From Ceratodon purpureus (lineage: Eukaryota; Streptophyta; Bryopsida; Pseudoditrichales; Ditrichaceae), in NCBI GenBank assembly GCA_014871385.1, contig CM026426.1:633201-697200 (forward strand): 64,000 nucleotides of DNA. Direction: 5' to 3'. A program made the position numbers and the translations under genes. Positions 45,900-56,419 of this stretch are shown here, piece after piece (within the stretch, counting starts at the first letter, position 1; each line of letters starts with the position of its first letter). Under the pieces are notes generated by a model, which was given only the letters and a program-made list of their open reading frames with translations, made no database searches and was not told the origin of the DNA.

Positions 45900-46639
45900 A
45901 ACGTCTCGTTCCTGTGGACATAAAGCAACTTAGATGTTATAAGCGACATAATGGATTGTAGGATTCTACGATCCTAAAATAAAAACTAATGAGAGAAAAC
46001 AAAAAAACCAAAATTGACGCCCTAATTTATACTTGAGCATCGTAGGATTCCACGATGTAGATAATTGGATTCATCCATTTCCGGAAGGTCCCTGATTTAC
46101 GCCTAAAAGATAGTTGCTCTGCATCACTCTGTCCACATGCATTGTAGGATCTTATAGTAGTGCTTGCCCGCATAACCAAAATCAATTGGTAATTAGAATA
46201 CCAACATCTCAATGTTTGTGGTTTGATTCTACAATCATAATTACAATTTGCACTCTCCTAGTAGTGTACAAAATACTGCACACATTTTAGAAAGAGCATT
46301 GTACACATGGATTCAAAAAGTGGAGGTATATCCTACAAGTTTATGTAGATTGAAAACTTTTCAAAGCTTACAAGTCAATAATAATATTGACGTAGCCACT
46401 GAATCGCCCACAATATGGTGCTTCAGGTTATGAATCTCCTTGTTGGTAGGTATTTACAACTTCACCACCAGAACTATATCCTTGGTAATACGTGCATCAC
46501 TGAAAGGGATGGAATAAAACTTTACAAAGTATATACAACACCCATAACAATGAATCTGTATGCAAGTTGTCCGAGATGATAATACATTGTTTTGGACATC
46601 CAGCCACACTTTGTTTAGCCACCTGTTGTCACAATTTGC

Positions 46640-46979
46640 TTAGCCACAAGTAGCTGCAACGTCCTTATAGACCTCAAATCTCCTAGGAGGGTAGTTGTCA
46701 TGGACATATGTCTGGACAAGCTTGCCAGCATCAAACATTGAATTGAGTCAAGGAAGCAGAGTGGACATGAGGGACCAATCCTTCATCTTCCCTTTCCACG
46801 TAATGGGATAAACTGCATTCTGTACATGGTTGAGGAGGTTCTTGTGCCAATTGTCGTCAATGAGCAATGTTCAGTTGAGGTCAACATGCTCAAGCTTATC
46901 CCAGACCTTCTTAAGCTCCTTAAGTATGACTCTCTTCTCTAGTTTCTCAGGGTTTCTGAAACTGGACACAATAGTCGTA
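46640..46979 (-). pseudogene. FCP1/NIF-like HAD relic in region B (like element A copy 2), cut by an inverted-repeat element
   Basis: On the minus strand, directly after the inverted-repeat element at 46980, the sequence reads RNPEKLEKRVILKELKKVWD, DLN, TGA, TLLIDDNWHKNLLNHVQNAV and LLPWLNSMFDAGKLVQTYV. This matches the C-terminal half of an FCP1-like domain (VDDRPYRNVLNHPF and following in copy 2). The N-terminal half is missing, presumably displaced by the insertion. Confidence 0.55.
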
Positions 46980-47732
46980 GGGGAGAGCACAATAAAGTGG
47001 ACGAGAAAGTGCAACATGTGATCACTAGGAAGTGAATATGGAGTGTGTTGTTTTTCAAAGCTCACAGCTGGTTTAGAGCATTTTGGTGTAGTTATTGAGC
47101 TTTTAGTCACTTTTTAGGGTGTCATGAGGTATCTCCAACACATCTACGTTAAAAAAACATGTTCAATTGAAACTTAATTTTAACCACTAGTTCTAAATCA
47201 TGAAAATGAACTTTTCCAAGGTCTTAATTTCTTCATTTGGTGCCCTCTATTGTCTTTGGAGGATGTTTTTTTCAATTTAAAAAACAACATTTTGTGAAGA
47301 AAAAATCACTGAAAGTACCGCAGAAGAGACCTCTCAAAAAACATTCTTGCGGTACTTTTGGAACCCTAAACCAATTGATAAGATTATGAACTAACTATTT
47401 TAGAATACCTCTTAAACATATAGAGGGCACCACTTCATCGAAAGTGATATTTTGATATTTTTTGATTCTTTTCTAGCCACTTTTTAAAATGACTGCATTC
47501 ACTTTGCCTGGATTTAAAGCCTTCATACAATAACTTTAAAGTGTGTACTTTGCACGAAACTTTTCCAAGTTGTAAAAATCCAAGTTGTAAAAATCCAAGT
47601 TGAGAATCTATATCAGCAAAAAAAAGTTGAATTAAATCACATCCTCATATAATTTTTGTGCTATTTTTGCAGGAGGGCTGAAACCGACAAATAGTTAAGC
47701 ACTTTTTTGGTCTTCTTTATTGTGTTCTTCCC
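46980..47732 (+). mobile_element. Inverted-repeat (MITE-like) element, copy 1
   Basis: Starts GGGGAGAGCACAATAAAGTG and ends with a degenerate complement (TTCTTTATTGTGTTCTTCCC). The inside aligns over most of its length with 58869-59605, for example CACTAGTTCTAAATCATGAA and AAAATGAACTTTTCCAA. No coding potential. It interrupts the FCP1-like relic at 46979. Confidence 0.7.
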
Positions 47733-48326
47733 TTCTCGGACTAGGTTAGCATTGTTAGATCCGTAGGCTTAAATTTTGACCCTTCCAAAACTTGCCCTAG
47801 AAGGAGATTCACATTCTTTTTCATGGCACTGCTTTGTACCAAGACGTTAGCCTTCTCTTCTAAATGACCATGTTTTTTCTTTTGAGACAATTTCAGAACT
47901 TTGAGACCTTTTTGCCTACAATTTCAGCAATTTTTTTGAGACAATTTGAACTTTTTTTGACTTTCTAATTATAAATTATCCTCAACTCAAGGATAATCTT
48001 CCCATTTATAGTAAAAAAAATTCTCATAAATATAGAATCAATCAAGAAATCAATGAAGAATCTAAAGTCAAGCATTACATTGAGACTATGAAAAGTCTCA
48101 ATTTAACAAATATGGTGTTCTAACACCTTGAGGAATTGTGCCGCATCAGGCCTAATTAGGATTGTTTGATTCTTGTCTTTTTGTGTTACAAGGAAACCAT
48201 TCAAGTATACTAGAATAGTGTACCGAGATTGCCTTACCTTCTAGGAACTACGCTCAGAGGTCTTTGCAAGGGCACTCTGTATTGCTGCAAAAGACAGCCA
48301 AATCAATAATAAGAAAATTACTTGCA
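47733..48326. other. AT-rich stretch, no clear gene
   Basis: Weak coding-like sequence on the minus strand at about 47750-47880 could be the displaced part of the FCP1-like relic, but no motif confirms it. The remainder is AT-rich with no feature I can support. Confidence 0.3.
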
Positions 48327-49034
48327 CTAGTTAAACCATATAGTGTGGCGAGAATTACCCTCTTTAGACAAAGCAAATCCTTTCTTTAAAGAAACACGTG
48401 GTGCTTTCCTCTTGTTGTGCAAAGACGTCATTGACTTCATCTCTAGTGAAGAAAATAAAACATATCTGTTAGTCACACTACGATGACCAAACGGATTGTA
48501 GGATCCTATGATCCAGATAGAAGATGCCATGATTCAACAAACTAATTAGAAGATCGTAGGATCCTACAATCCATTTGGAAGATTGTAAAGATAAGCTTCT
48601 CCAAATGGATTGTAGAATCCTAGGATCCGAGACTCGACAATAAAACACTTAACAGGATTACTCTAAATCCGCTTAGCTAGGTGAGCAATACCTTCTGCGG
48701 TAGTTTTGGTATTTGAACGCTGCACATTTTGCTCGCCCGACTCCATGCGGACTTCCTGGAAGAGGGTCAAACTATCCATCCCAGTAGCGCTGAAGGGCTG
48801 CAACCGTGCATTGTGGACTTCTTCAAAAACACCTCCAAATACAGCTTTGTCCTTTGCCAACTTGTTAGGTAAGGGTGATAGAGTGGATCCTAAGTCTTGC
48901 ATCCCGGCAAGCGTTTTTGCAAGATATTTTTGCTGCGTATCCATTGTGGTCCCTTGGGCTTGGCTTGAGGATGTACGTAAGTCGAGATCGATCTCCATAG
49001 CAGATGGTTGAGGTGTGGTAAGATGAATTGGCAA
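48327..49034 (-). pseudogene. Exons of an unrecognised region B gene
   Basis: Two minus-strand frames: 49034-48663 (MDTQQKYLAKTLAGMQDLGS, charged and helical) and 48530-48327 (SLEMKSMTSLHNKRKAPRVS). Three copies of the region B palindrome lie between and within them (48494, 48552, 48608). One is translated as IIGSYNPFGH, so the palindrome lies in possible coding or intron sequence. No family recognised. They probably belong to the same transcript as the relics on either side. Confidence 0.35.
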
Positions 49035-49545
49035 AGATGATCAAATCTCAGAGGGAGGTGCGGTCACAACGGCCTCTGCCGCTAACGGCATTCCAACACC
49101 ACATGCATAAGTGCAAGATTCACCGTCAGCGGTTCCAGGTGAACTTGAACTTGTACTCGATCAGGAGACGACGTGATAAAAACCTTCGGTGGCGTTCAAG
49201 GAAGCAACATCATGTACCGGATTTTTGAACGAGGACTCCGGCAAGACAACAGAGTACTAAATAAAGACACTTAAAGATGGCCAATTTTTGATTGGAGACT
49301 CCTGCAAAGCGATTGGTAACGGAAATAAATACACAAAAAGTAGAATAGTGACACATTGTATGGATTTTTTAGCAATCAATTAACATGGATTTGGTTAGTT
49401 ATCTACCATCTGTCTATGAACATCAAAGTAGACAAAATGCATTGTGTCTACGTCCGATAACTAAGATTGAATTTGGAAATTGCGTCATCAAAAGGCATAA
49501 GCGTCGATGTTATTGTTGGGAACTTGGTGGCAATGGCTAATAGTG

Positions 49546-49957
49546 CTAGGATAGTCTAGCTCTAAATTCTTTTGAGCAACCGTAAACAATCCAACGCGTC
49601 ACCACCTTCTTCCAGTCTACACAGCCGTTCTTCCTCCTCTTCCCCTTGTGTATTTCTGATTTTGTCTCACGCCCCTTGGGAGGCCCTATCCTCATCACTT
49701 TGAGTACCGTCCAAATCGTCCCAAGAGTCACTTAAAGAATTGAAAACATTCATTGTCTCCGGTAGGGTGGTGTTTTTCCTTTCCTTCTTTCCACCCTTCT
49801 TCTTCTTGTCCCCCATAGTTAGAGCAGCCATTGCAGGTATACTTATTGCAAGTATTCTAGCACTTTCAAGAATATCACTCGTTGGTTTCTTTGTTTTGTC
49901 CACTTCATGAGACTTGAATACAACTTCAACGACTTGAGTGCCTCTCGTCTGTAACTA
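49546..49957 (-). pseudogene. Lys-rich exon of the region B gene
   Basis: After a TTTTTTTGTAG acceptor on the minus strand (about 49958) the frame reads LQTRGTQVVEVVFKSHEVDK and then GDKKKKGGKKERKNTTLPET, which resembles RQKKGGKKEEKKQTVTEA of the element A gene near 37105-37160. TGA near 49667 (one change from CGA) is followed by more charged coding-like sequence to 49546. This similarity is short and low-complexity, so homology is only suggestive. Confidence 0.4.
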
Positions 49958-50062
49958 CAAAAAAAACAAGGTATTAGAGTCAATAGAACAAACTAGTAGA
50001 TAGTATTGCAATGATAATTATTGGAAGAAAAGAATAAAAGCAAGAAGTGTTTTAGTGAATGA

Positions 50063-50082
50063 GATCGTAGGATCCTACGATC
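50063..50082. repeat. Perfect region B palindrome
   Basis: GATCGTAGGATCCTACGATC, 20 bp, self-complementary, next to the apparent end of a minus-strand exon. It is one of about 18 copies in 45.2-52.45 kb. Confidence 0.95.
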
Positions 50083-50084
50083 CT

Positions 50085-51176
50085 TGTATCAAGCCAATGC
50101 AAGTGATCGATGGATCTCCCTATGTTGTCCGATACGTTGTTAGGAGCTTCCAAGGTGCCAAGTATATGTGTAACTGCGTCGATGTTAAAGTTTGCATAAC
50201 CATCTTGTGCCCATTGTATCAGGGGATTCTTGAAATCAGCTAATAATATTATGTGGTGGAATGGCGTCTATGTACCGTAAGCTGTTTGAAAGCACAAAGA
50301 ATCAGCCAAGTCAAAATCGTTTCCATACACAAAATTAAAGTACAAGGGCAACATCGTTTCAAGGGTCAGAGGAGTGATAAATCCCTCCGTTCCCTGCGTA
50401 ATATACAAAGTGGAGGTATACAACCATGGTAGAATTTGTGAGACACGTGACCCTCTCTGGCTAACAGCGTTCACAATCTTAACCATTCCAACCGGATCTC
50501 TGATGAAGACCCTCGGAAAACGTAACCTCATGAACTGCGCACTATCCTTGAACTCCATTGCCCAAAGATTATGCAATACCTGATCGATGTTCGAGAACTC
50601 AGGTATCCCTTTATCTTGTCGGTTGACGAAGGAGAAGAGTACGGTCACCCGTGCATCCTTCTTCATCCATTCCAGCATCTCATGAGAGCTTAGATTAAAC
50701 ACTGAAGCCATATCCTTATTTTTCCGTTTCATACAAAAGAACTTGTATATCAAGGCGTCGGAAGGTCCTGACGTTGCTAGAGTGTCCTCAATCCGGTTGC
50801 CTTTGAGGTTCTTTTGGTAGTCATACACCATCTGAAGAAGAGTCAGGAAATCTGCATCTTTGTTCAATGAATTTAAGGCTGCAGACTACCTTACAAATAA
50901 CTGCTCTCCAGTAGGATCCTTGCATAGCTTCTTGTACCAAGTGTCAATGGTGGCCTCGGTAACTCCGTAATTCTTTGTAACAATATCATACTCTACATCC
51001 GTGTACGAATTTTCCCTCATTGTCTTACACCTCAAAGACTTCTTCTCAAAGTAGTACATGAACTTGTTCTTGATGAGCTTGCGCCTCTTCTCCATATGAC
51101 ACGCCTCATTGAGGCCCATAAGAACGACTTGTTTTTTGGTAGACTTTGTGGACTTCACAGAAACCTTCTTTTTTTA
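50085..51176 (-). pseudogene. Long unrecognised coding region of region B with three in-frame stops
   Basis: One minus-strand frame is coding-like from about 51176 to 50085, interrupted only by a TAG near 50885 and a TAG at 50268-50270, both one C-to-T change from CAG, before the TAG in the flanking palindrome. It begins with a Lys-rich segment (KSTKSTKKQVVLMGL), then a helix-turn-helix-like segment VTEATIDTWYKKLC, then a 200-residue helical region (DQVLHNLWAMEFKDSAQFMR). No family recognised. It could be the DNA-binding or structural protein of the element, but that is a guess. Confidence 0.45.
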
Positions 51177-51603
51177 TCACCAGCTCTATAACCTTTAAGA
51201 TGTCAACTTCTTGCATGAAATAAAGCGGCATCAAGTCAGTCTACTTGAGTGCTCGCACTTTTTTATCGCTTCTACTTTAGGCGCTACTACTTACTACTTC
51301 CTATCCTTGCGTCCCCCTTGTCGCTAGAGTCCTCATCCACCACGCGACGAAGGTGGTAAATGATCCAAATGAACCAGGAAGCAGACCGTTTACCCAATTG
51401 TCTTGAATAGCACACCACTTTTGGTAGATAGACTACTCCACAAAGAGTAGAGGATACATAGGAATGCCAGTGTTGCCATCTTTAATAAGCTTTGAGTCAG
51501 AGTTGGAGGACAGAGCAGGCAGCTTATCGGCCCAAGTCTGCGTGCATTCGGACAATCATTTAGAACAACAAAATGTAAAGACTGAATAAAATTGTCTAGT
51601 TGG

Positions 51604-51932
51604 GATTGTAGGATCCTACGACGATAATTACATTCTGTGATTAAGGTGAATTACATTTTAGGATAAGCATTAGAATGATTGTAGGATCCTACAATTTCTC
51701 AATGAGACCCACTCTTCAATCTGAATGCATTGAGAGATTGTAGGATCCTACGATCTCCAAGTTCAGTGGCATTTCACAATGATCATTTAGAGGATCGTAG
51801 GATCCGACAATCTCCCAAAGAGTCCCAAATTGGAGAGCGAAGCTCTACAAGAGATCGTAGGATCCTACGATCCTCGGAGTGCTCTTCGGAAACAAACGCT
51901 GCTCTACTTAGAGATCAAAGGATCCTACGATC
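51604..51932. repeat. Dense cluster of six region B palindromes
   Basis: Copies start at 51604, 51677, 51736, 51793, 51853 and 51913, spaced 57-73 bp, all centred on GGATCC. Linkers differ, so this is not a simple tandem repeat, although each linker contains short degenerate echoes. Confidence 0.9.
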
Positions 51933-52256
51933 CTGAAGAACATCACAGATTGTCAGAAACATACAATAACCTAGAATAAACTTTCTAACGGATAAATACT
52001 ATGCAATACTGCCGTACTACTAATATGCCGCAAGAAGTACAGAGCCTGATGAGCCTTAATCGACATATTGTCAGCGAGAAACCACGCGGTTGGTTCATGA
52101 TTGGTGTTGATGGCCTAGGCACGATCCTTCATCGCAAAAGAAACCGCATCAAGTAACGCCACTGGTTGCTAGTCATTGTTAATGTTGTCGACGGAAAGCA
52201 AGATAGACCTATCTAAAGCACACCAAGTAAGTAAATCTCATTCCTCCCTCAAATGA

Positions 52257-52448
52257 GATTGTAGGATCCTACAATCCCAAGTTCTCTTTGAGATTACAAC
52301 ATGTTTGTCGCAGATTGTAGGATCCTACGATCATTCTAATGCTCATCCCAAAACGCCACTTTCCTCAGAGATTTTAGGATCCTTTGATCTCTCAATGAGC
52401 CACGTTCTTCAATTTGAATGCATTGAGAGATCGTAGGATCCTACGATC
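52257..52448. repeat. Second cluster of four region B palindromes
   Basis: Copies start at 52257, 52313, 52370 and 52429. The segment from about 52390 to 52470 repeats 51697-51777 (both contain TGAATGCATTGAGAGAT and CGATCTCCAAGTT), so a block of roughly 80-100 bp including a palindrome was duplicated. Confidence 0.85.
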
Positions 52449-52469
52449 TCCAAGTTTAGTGGCGTTTTG

Positions 52470-54900
52470 CGGTAAGCATTCCAAGGATCATTGGAACAAT
52501 TGACAACAATATAAATTGTGTCCACTTCTTGATGAATCGTATCACTGGTTTAATGGTTTGACACAAAGATCCCAAACTTGTAATGGATAAAATAGAAAAT
52601 TCAATGAATACTTACTGTTCGAGAGAAGGATGCGTTGCTTTTACCGACGAAGACATCTTGAAGTTGCTCAACTCTAAGACCTGTAAAGATGAGAATAGAA
52701 AGGATGATCGTTAATTGTTCCTCTGTAATAAACCGAAGTGAATGTTAATTTACTGCTCTACAACGAAGACGTCAGGTTGGTCATATTGCTTGGCATTTTC
52801 TATCACAAATAAGCCTTCAACTGACGCTAAATTACGCAGAAAGGATAAATTGGATCACTGAGAATTGAAGGCAATACATGTTGAGGGATAGTGACGTATC
52901 ATGTAATTTACCTGATATCAAAGTGTCGCACTCTTTTTGAAGGATGCAATGTAGCGACGCAACACGCTTTAGCAACGCAACATCCTACAGCAATGTTAAA
53001 CCATGCCGCAACAGTATAGCTCAAAATTTTGCACCTCAGGGGATTCGAAGACCGCATAACTCTATATAGGCAGGTTGGGGAAGCGGATGTAAGTTGGATG
53101 CCAAAATACAGAAAAAAAAGAACACACAAAAATGGAGACTTAGACAAAGATAAGAACGACCTGGAGATCCAAAATACCAAGCGGATGGAGAACAAATAAA
53201 TTGGAAGAGCATCGCTTACATGCGTACAAAGGTGGTGAAGGCGGAAATGGCGACGACAAAGGCGCAGGAGAGGGCGAAAGTGAAGACAAACGCAAAACAC
53301 CAAAGGTGACTATGCACGGGACGGTTGCAAAAATTGAAAAGCAAAACCCCATAGAAAATTGGCGCTCCGGCAGAAACAGTGAATGCGTAGAAAATGGGAA
53401 CGAAACCAAGACGCAAGTCTCTGATGAGTCGCCGGATATCAAGACATCGGGTTTGGAAATATGAACGGATTTAAAATCCGGCACGAGGTGAAATAATGTT
53501 GATTACCACAACATAGGCGGTTCCTTGAGTGCTATCTATTGATTAGATGTAATGATGCTTAATGCCATCATTTCTTTAGGGCTAACCTTGGGCAGAGTGT
53601 ATAAACCCGCCATACTTTCAGCTATACGCATGGGAATTAAAGAACAAACACACATTATGAATTGTTCTCAATGAGCATGTCCAAAAGTATATTGTAATCG
53701 AAATGAAACGAAGCTTGTAAAATACACTGAAATAAGAGATATTAGTTACTCTTATAAATGACATCTTTATTTTGAGTACAATGGTAAAATTCATTTTGAA
53801 TACGCTTCACTTGTTACTCAGTTACTAGTACTCAGTTTAATATGTGACTATGTTAACCCAGAGGTCGATAAGTAATGCCTGGCTTGCAATAGGCTCTTCA
53901 ACACTATTGTGTTCGATGTTTAATAACATGTTAACACCTCTCGATCTAGGCACAACCCAATGTAGTGAGGTGTAGCTGTAGCCATAGCTGCCCTCTACGG
54001 TGACCAAGAAATTGCATGGCGCCAACTCCAAGTACCTCGAGAAGAGACCCACTGCAACCAACGTTTGGCCTTCCTACGTTTGCGCCACTAAAATAGCAAT
54101 CTCGAGACAAAGTGCACTCTGCGCTGAAGGGCAAGATGTTACCCACCCAAGACATCACGGCAGCCACGATAGCCAAAGAAATAGGCGGTGACACTGGTAG
54201 TTAGAAGCACAGTTAGCATATCAAGCTAATATAAAGAATGCTTGCCTAGCAATAGGAATCACTTATTTGTTTTAGAGACGTTAAATATTTTGTATTATAG
54301 CTGGAACTTTAGGCCAACAAGTTACATTGTCGTTACTCCTCTACTTGAACTCAAACACCATGGACATTATGATGGAACCATCCGATCTTCAGAAGTAGAG
54401 TTCTTCACCCCTTTTGATGATAGTGGAAACCTCAAAACTTAGAATTGTCCGGATAATACTAGATTGGAACTAGAATTTATAGTACCTTTCATTCTTTTTG
54501 GTTATGAAGGTAAAATTAGGTTAGAAATGATCCGATTTGATGGTTAAGCAAAACCACATCCCTTGAAGTATTAAAAATAGTTAAAGACGCAGTGACTACC
54601 ATATAGAAAATCAAATCCATTCTGGTCATGTGACTGTTAGAGTAAGCATTCTGGATCCGATCCGAAGAAACAGTTGTGATGATTAGAATAATGGTCAGTG
54701 ACCAGTACAGTGGCGGCAATTAAGAGGTGCTTAGTATATAAGAAGGAGAGTTTAGAGTTGGAAAGCCTTTTTGCAACTGAGGGTTAGAGGGAGTGAACAA
54801 GTGGTGAGGTGCTTTTACAATTCATCGCCATTTGGATTGCCAAGTTTCTTGTTGCGAGTTTGGTCTAGAGCGGATAGTGAAAGAGGTGAGCTGTAGCCAT
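52470..54900. other. Decayed sequence without a supported gene
   Basis: Short frames are present, for example 53201-53464 (+, charged) and 54194-53946 (-, starting with a hydrophobic signal-like stretch and containing several Cys). None has a second supporting feature. No repeats of the palindrome families occur here. Confidence 0.3.
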
Positions 54901-55382
54901 GGTCTGTCAAGCCCTTAGATTTGTTACTCCTGTAGATCCAAGTGACGAATCCGTCAAGTAGCAGTTGGCAGTAGATTTGATGTAGATGAGGTGCCAAGGC
55001 CTTTTGGCGCAACCATGGATTCCAAGAGCAAGGAGATGGTGGTAGAATTCCAAGTCAAGAGAGACAATTAGAAAGAGATAACTATCCGAGGATCCCAAAA
55101 CGTGGTCCTTGGATCACTAGGCGAGCATTTAGCAATTCTCGCCAGAGGGACTTAGTTGGACCGAGAAATCCGATAAGTTCTTTATAAACAAGTTCGTAAA
55201 GCAGATCAATCTAAAGGAGGGATTTCTTGTGCTTAATTGTAGGAATCTGAGAGAGAGGTAGGTTTTGAAGCTTCCTGTTCTAATCCTATATCTAGAGAAG
55301 CTGAGCCATGTAACTGTGACGATGGCAAACACCATCTTCGGAGCGATATCTAGATAGCGAGAGGTGAACTAAGGAGTGATCC

Positions 55383-56070
55383 TTCAAAACGCGGTCTTGA
55401 AATTGATTTCCGGGATCGGGAAGAAGCCCTCTCCATTGTATTTGTATCTATTCCATCTCTACAACAGGTACGAGTGCATGACGGCACCGGAACGTAAGTC
55501 GCTTGGAGCTGCCTAAAGTTTGTTGAAGTTCAAAGTCGATCCAAAAGATGTGACGGTCGGAAGATTGGAATCGGAAACGAAACAAGGCTTGACGAGCGTC
55601 AGTGCCGTTCAGAAATTGCAGCTAGAGCCAAGGCAAGCAAAGTTGCGTTTGAAGCAAGCGGCATCACATTGGAAAGATCTGCTTGAAATCTAAGCATCCG
55701 TATCCCATGAGATGCCCACCTCCTCCTTCAACTTTCGAGATGATCTGTCTCGCACAGTCCAGGAAGAGATGCTCGAGTTGCAAAACCATTATGAGAGACG
55801 GGAGGTTGTGATCCATAGAGCCTCCGCGATGTTGGATAACTAGGAGCCCAAAAACCTTATCCGGAGGATGGAGGAATTCTCTACGTAGCCCCAGCTCAAA
55901 GTAGAGAAGGAGTAGTTGGAGATCCAGGTGCAGGAGTTGACGAAGGATCTGGCGGCAAAGAGTGAGGAGATTTGGTATTTGGCAAACCGAGCAGGAGAGA
56001 ATACTGAATCAAATCCGGATCCTGGTGGGGCAACCGGCTGACATCGTCAACCACGGCCAGTTGTTTGACA
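55383..56070 (+). pseudogene. Coiled-coil coding relic with six stop codons but no frameshift
   Basis: A single frame reads like protein for nearly 700 bp: SPLYLYLFHLYNRYECMTAP, LLKFKVDPKDVTVGRLESET, RTVQEEMLELQNHYERREVV and LEIQVQELTKDLAAKSEEIW. Five TAA/TAG and one TGA fall in this frame, each explainable as CAA/CAG or CGA with C changed to T. Heptad-like charge patterns suggest coiled coil, perhaps a gag-type or structural protein of an element. No domain recognised. Similar sequence may extend upstream to 55130 and downstream to about 56420. Confidence 0.5.
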
Positions 56071-56419
56071 ACAGCTTCAAGACAGATGGACACCCTTCCG
56101 CCGCCAAGGTAATCCCCATTTTGTTTAAGTTTTTTAGGTAGAAGAAGGAGATCCTCGGGGAGAGATGCGGAAACTGCTGACTCTAGAACATCCCAACCGG
56201 ACGGCGGCTCTGGCCATGCCTAGATCCAGGGCCATAATATTTGAGAGGGTGGGTGAGGCTACTACCACTCCTAGGGCAGCCGGAAGTCGTTTGTACTCAA
56301 TCATTGGAAGTCATACGCAGGTAGTCAGCGGGAGTCATCCGTGCTCAGTCTCCGATACTCATCCAAACGCGGGTTATTACAAGAGGGAAGGACGTGATGG
56401 ATACCAAGACAGCTAAGAT

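Larger units (their letters stand above)
45087..52600 (-). mobile_element. Region B: probable second giant element, related cargo, opposite orientation
   Basis: Between the LINE end and about 52.5 kb, GATCGTAGGATCCTACGATC or close variants occur about 18 times and are absent elsewhere in the window. Minus-strand genes here include relatives of element A FCP1-like copies 2 and 3 in the same order, and a Lys-rich multi-exon gene like the one preceding them in element A. That makes B a likely relative of A in reverse orientation. I searched by eye for terminal inverted repeats near 45.09 and 52.6 kb and found none I trust, so the borders are approximate. Confidence 0.45.

Noticed and set aside
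51604..51932. CRISPR-like array from the regular 20-bp repeats with 40-50 bp spacers
   Set aside because: The repeat is a perfect palindrome that also occurs singly far away, spacing is irregular, the host is a plant nucleus and no cas genes are present.
45087..52600. Terminal inverted repeats for region B
   Set aside because: I compared TAAATTTTGACTTAAAGGTG after 45086 with sequence around 52.6-53.5 kb and found only short chance matches, so no ends are claimed.
53946..54194. Small secreted Cys-containing protein on the minus strand
   Set aside because: A hydrophobic start and several Cys are not enough. There is no family match, no splice or promoter support, and the surroundings are decayed.
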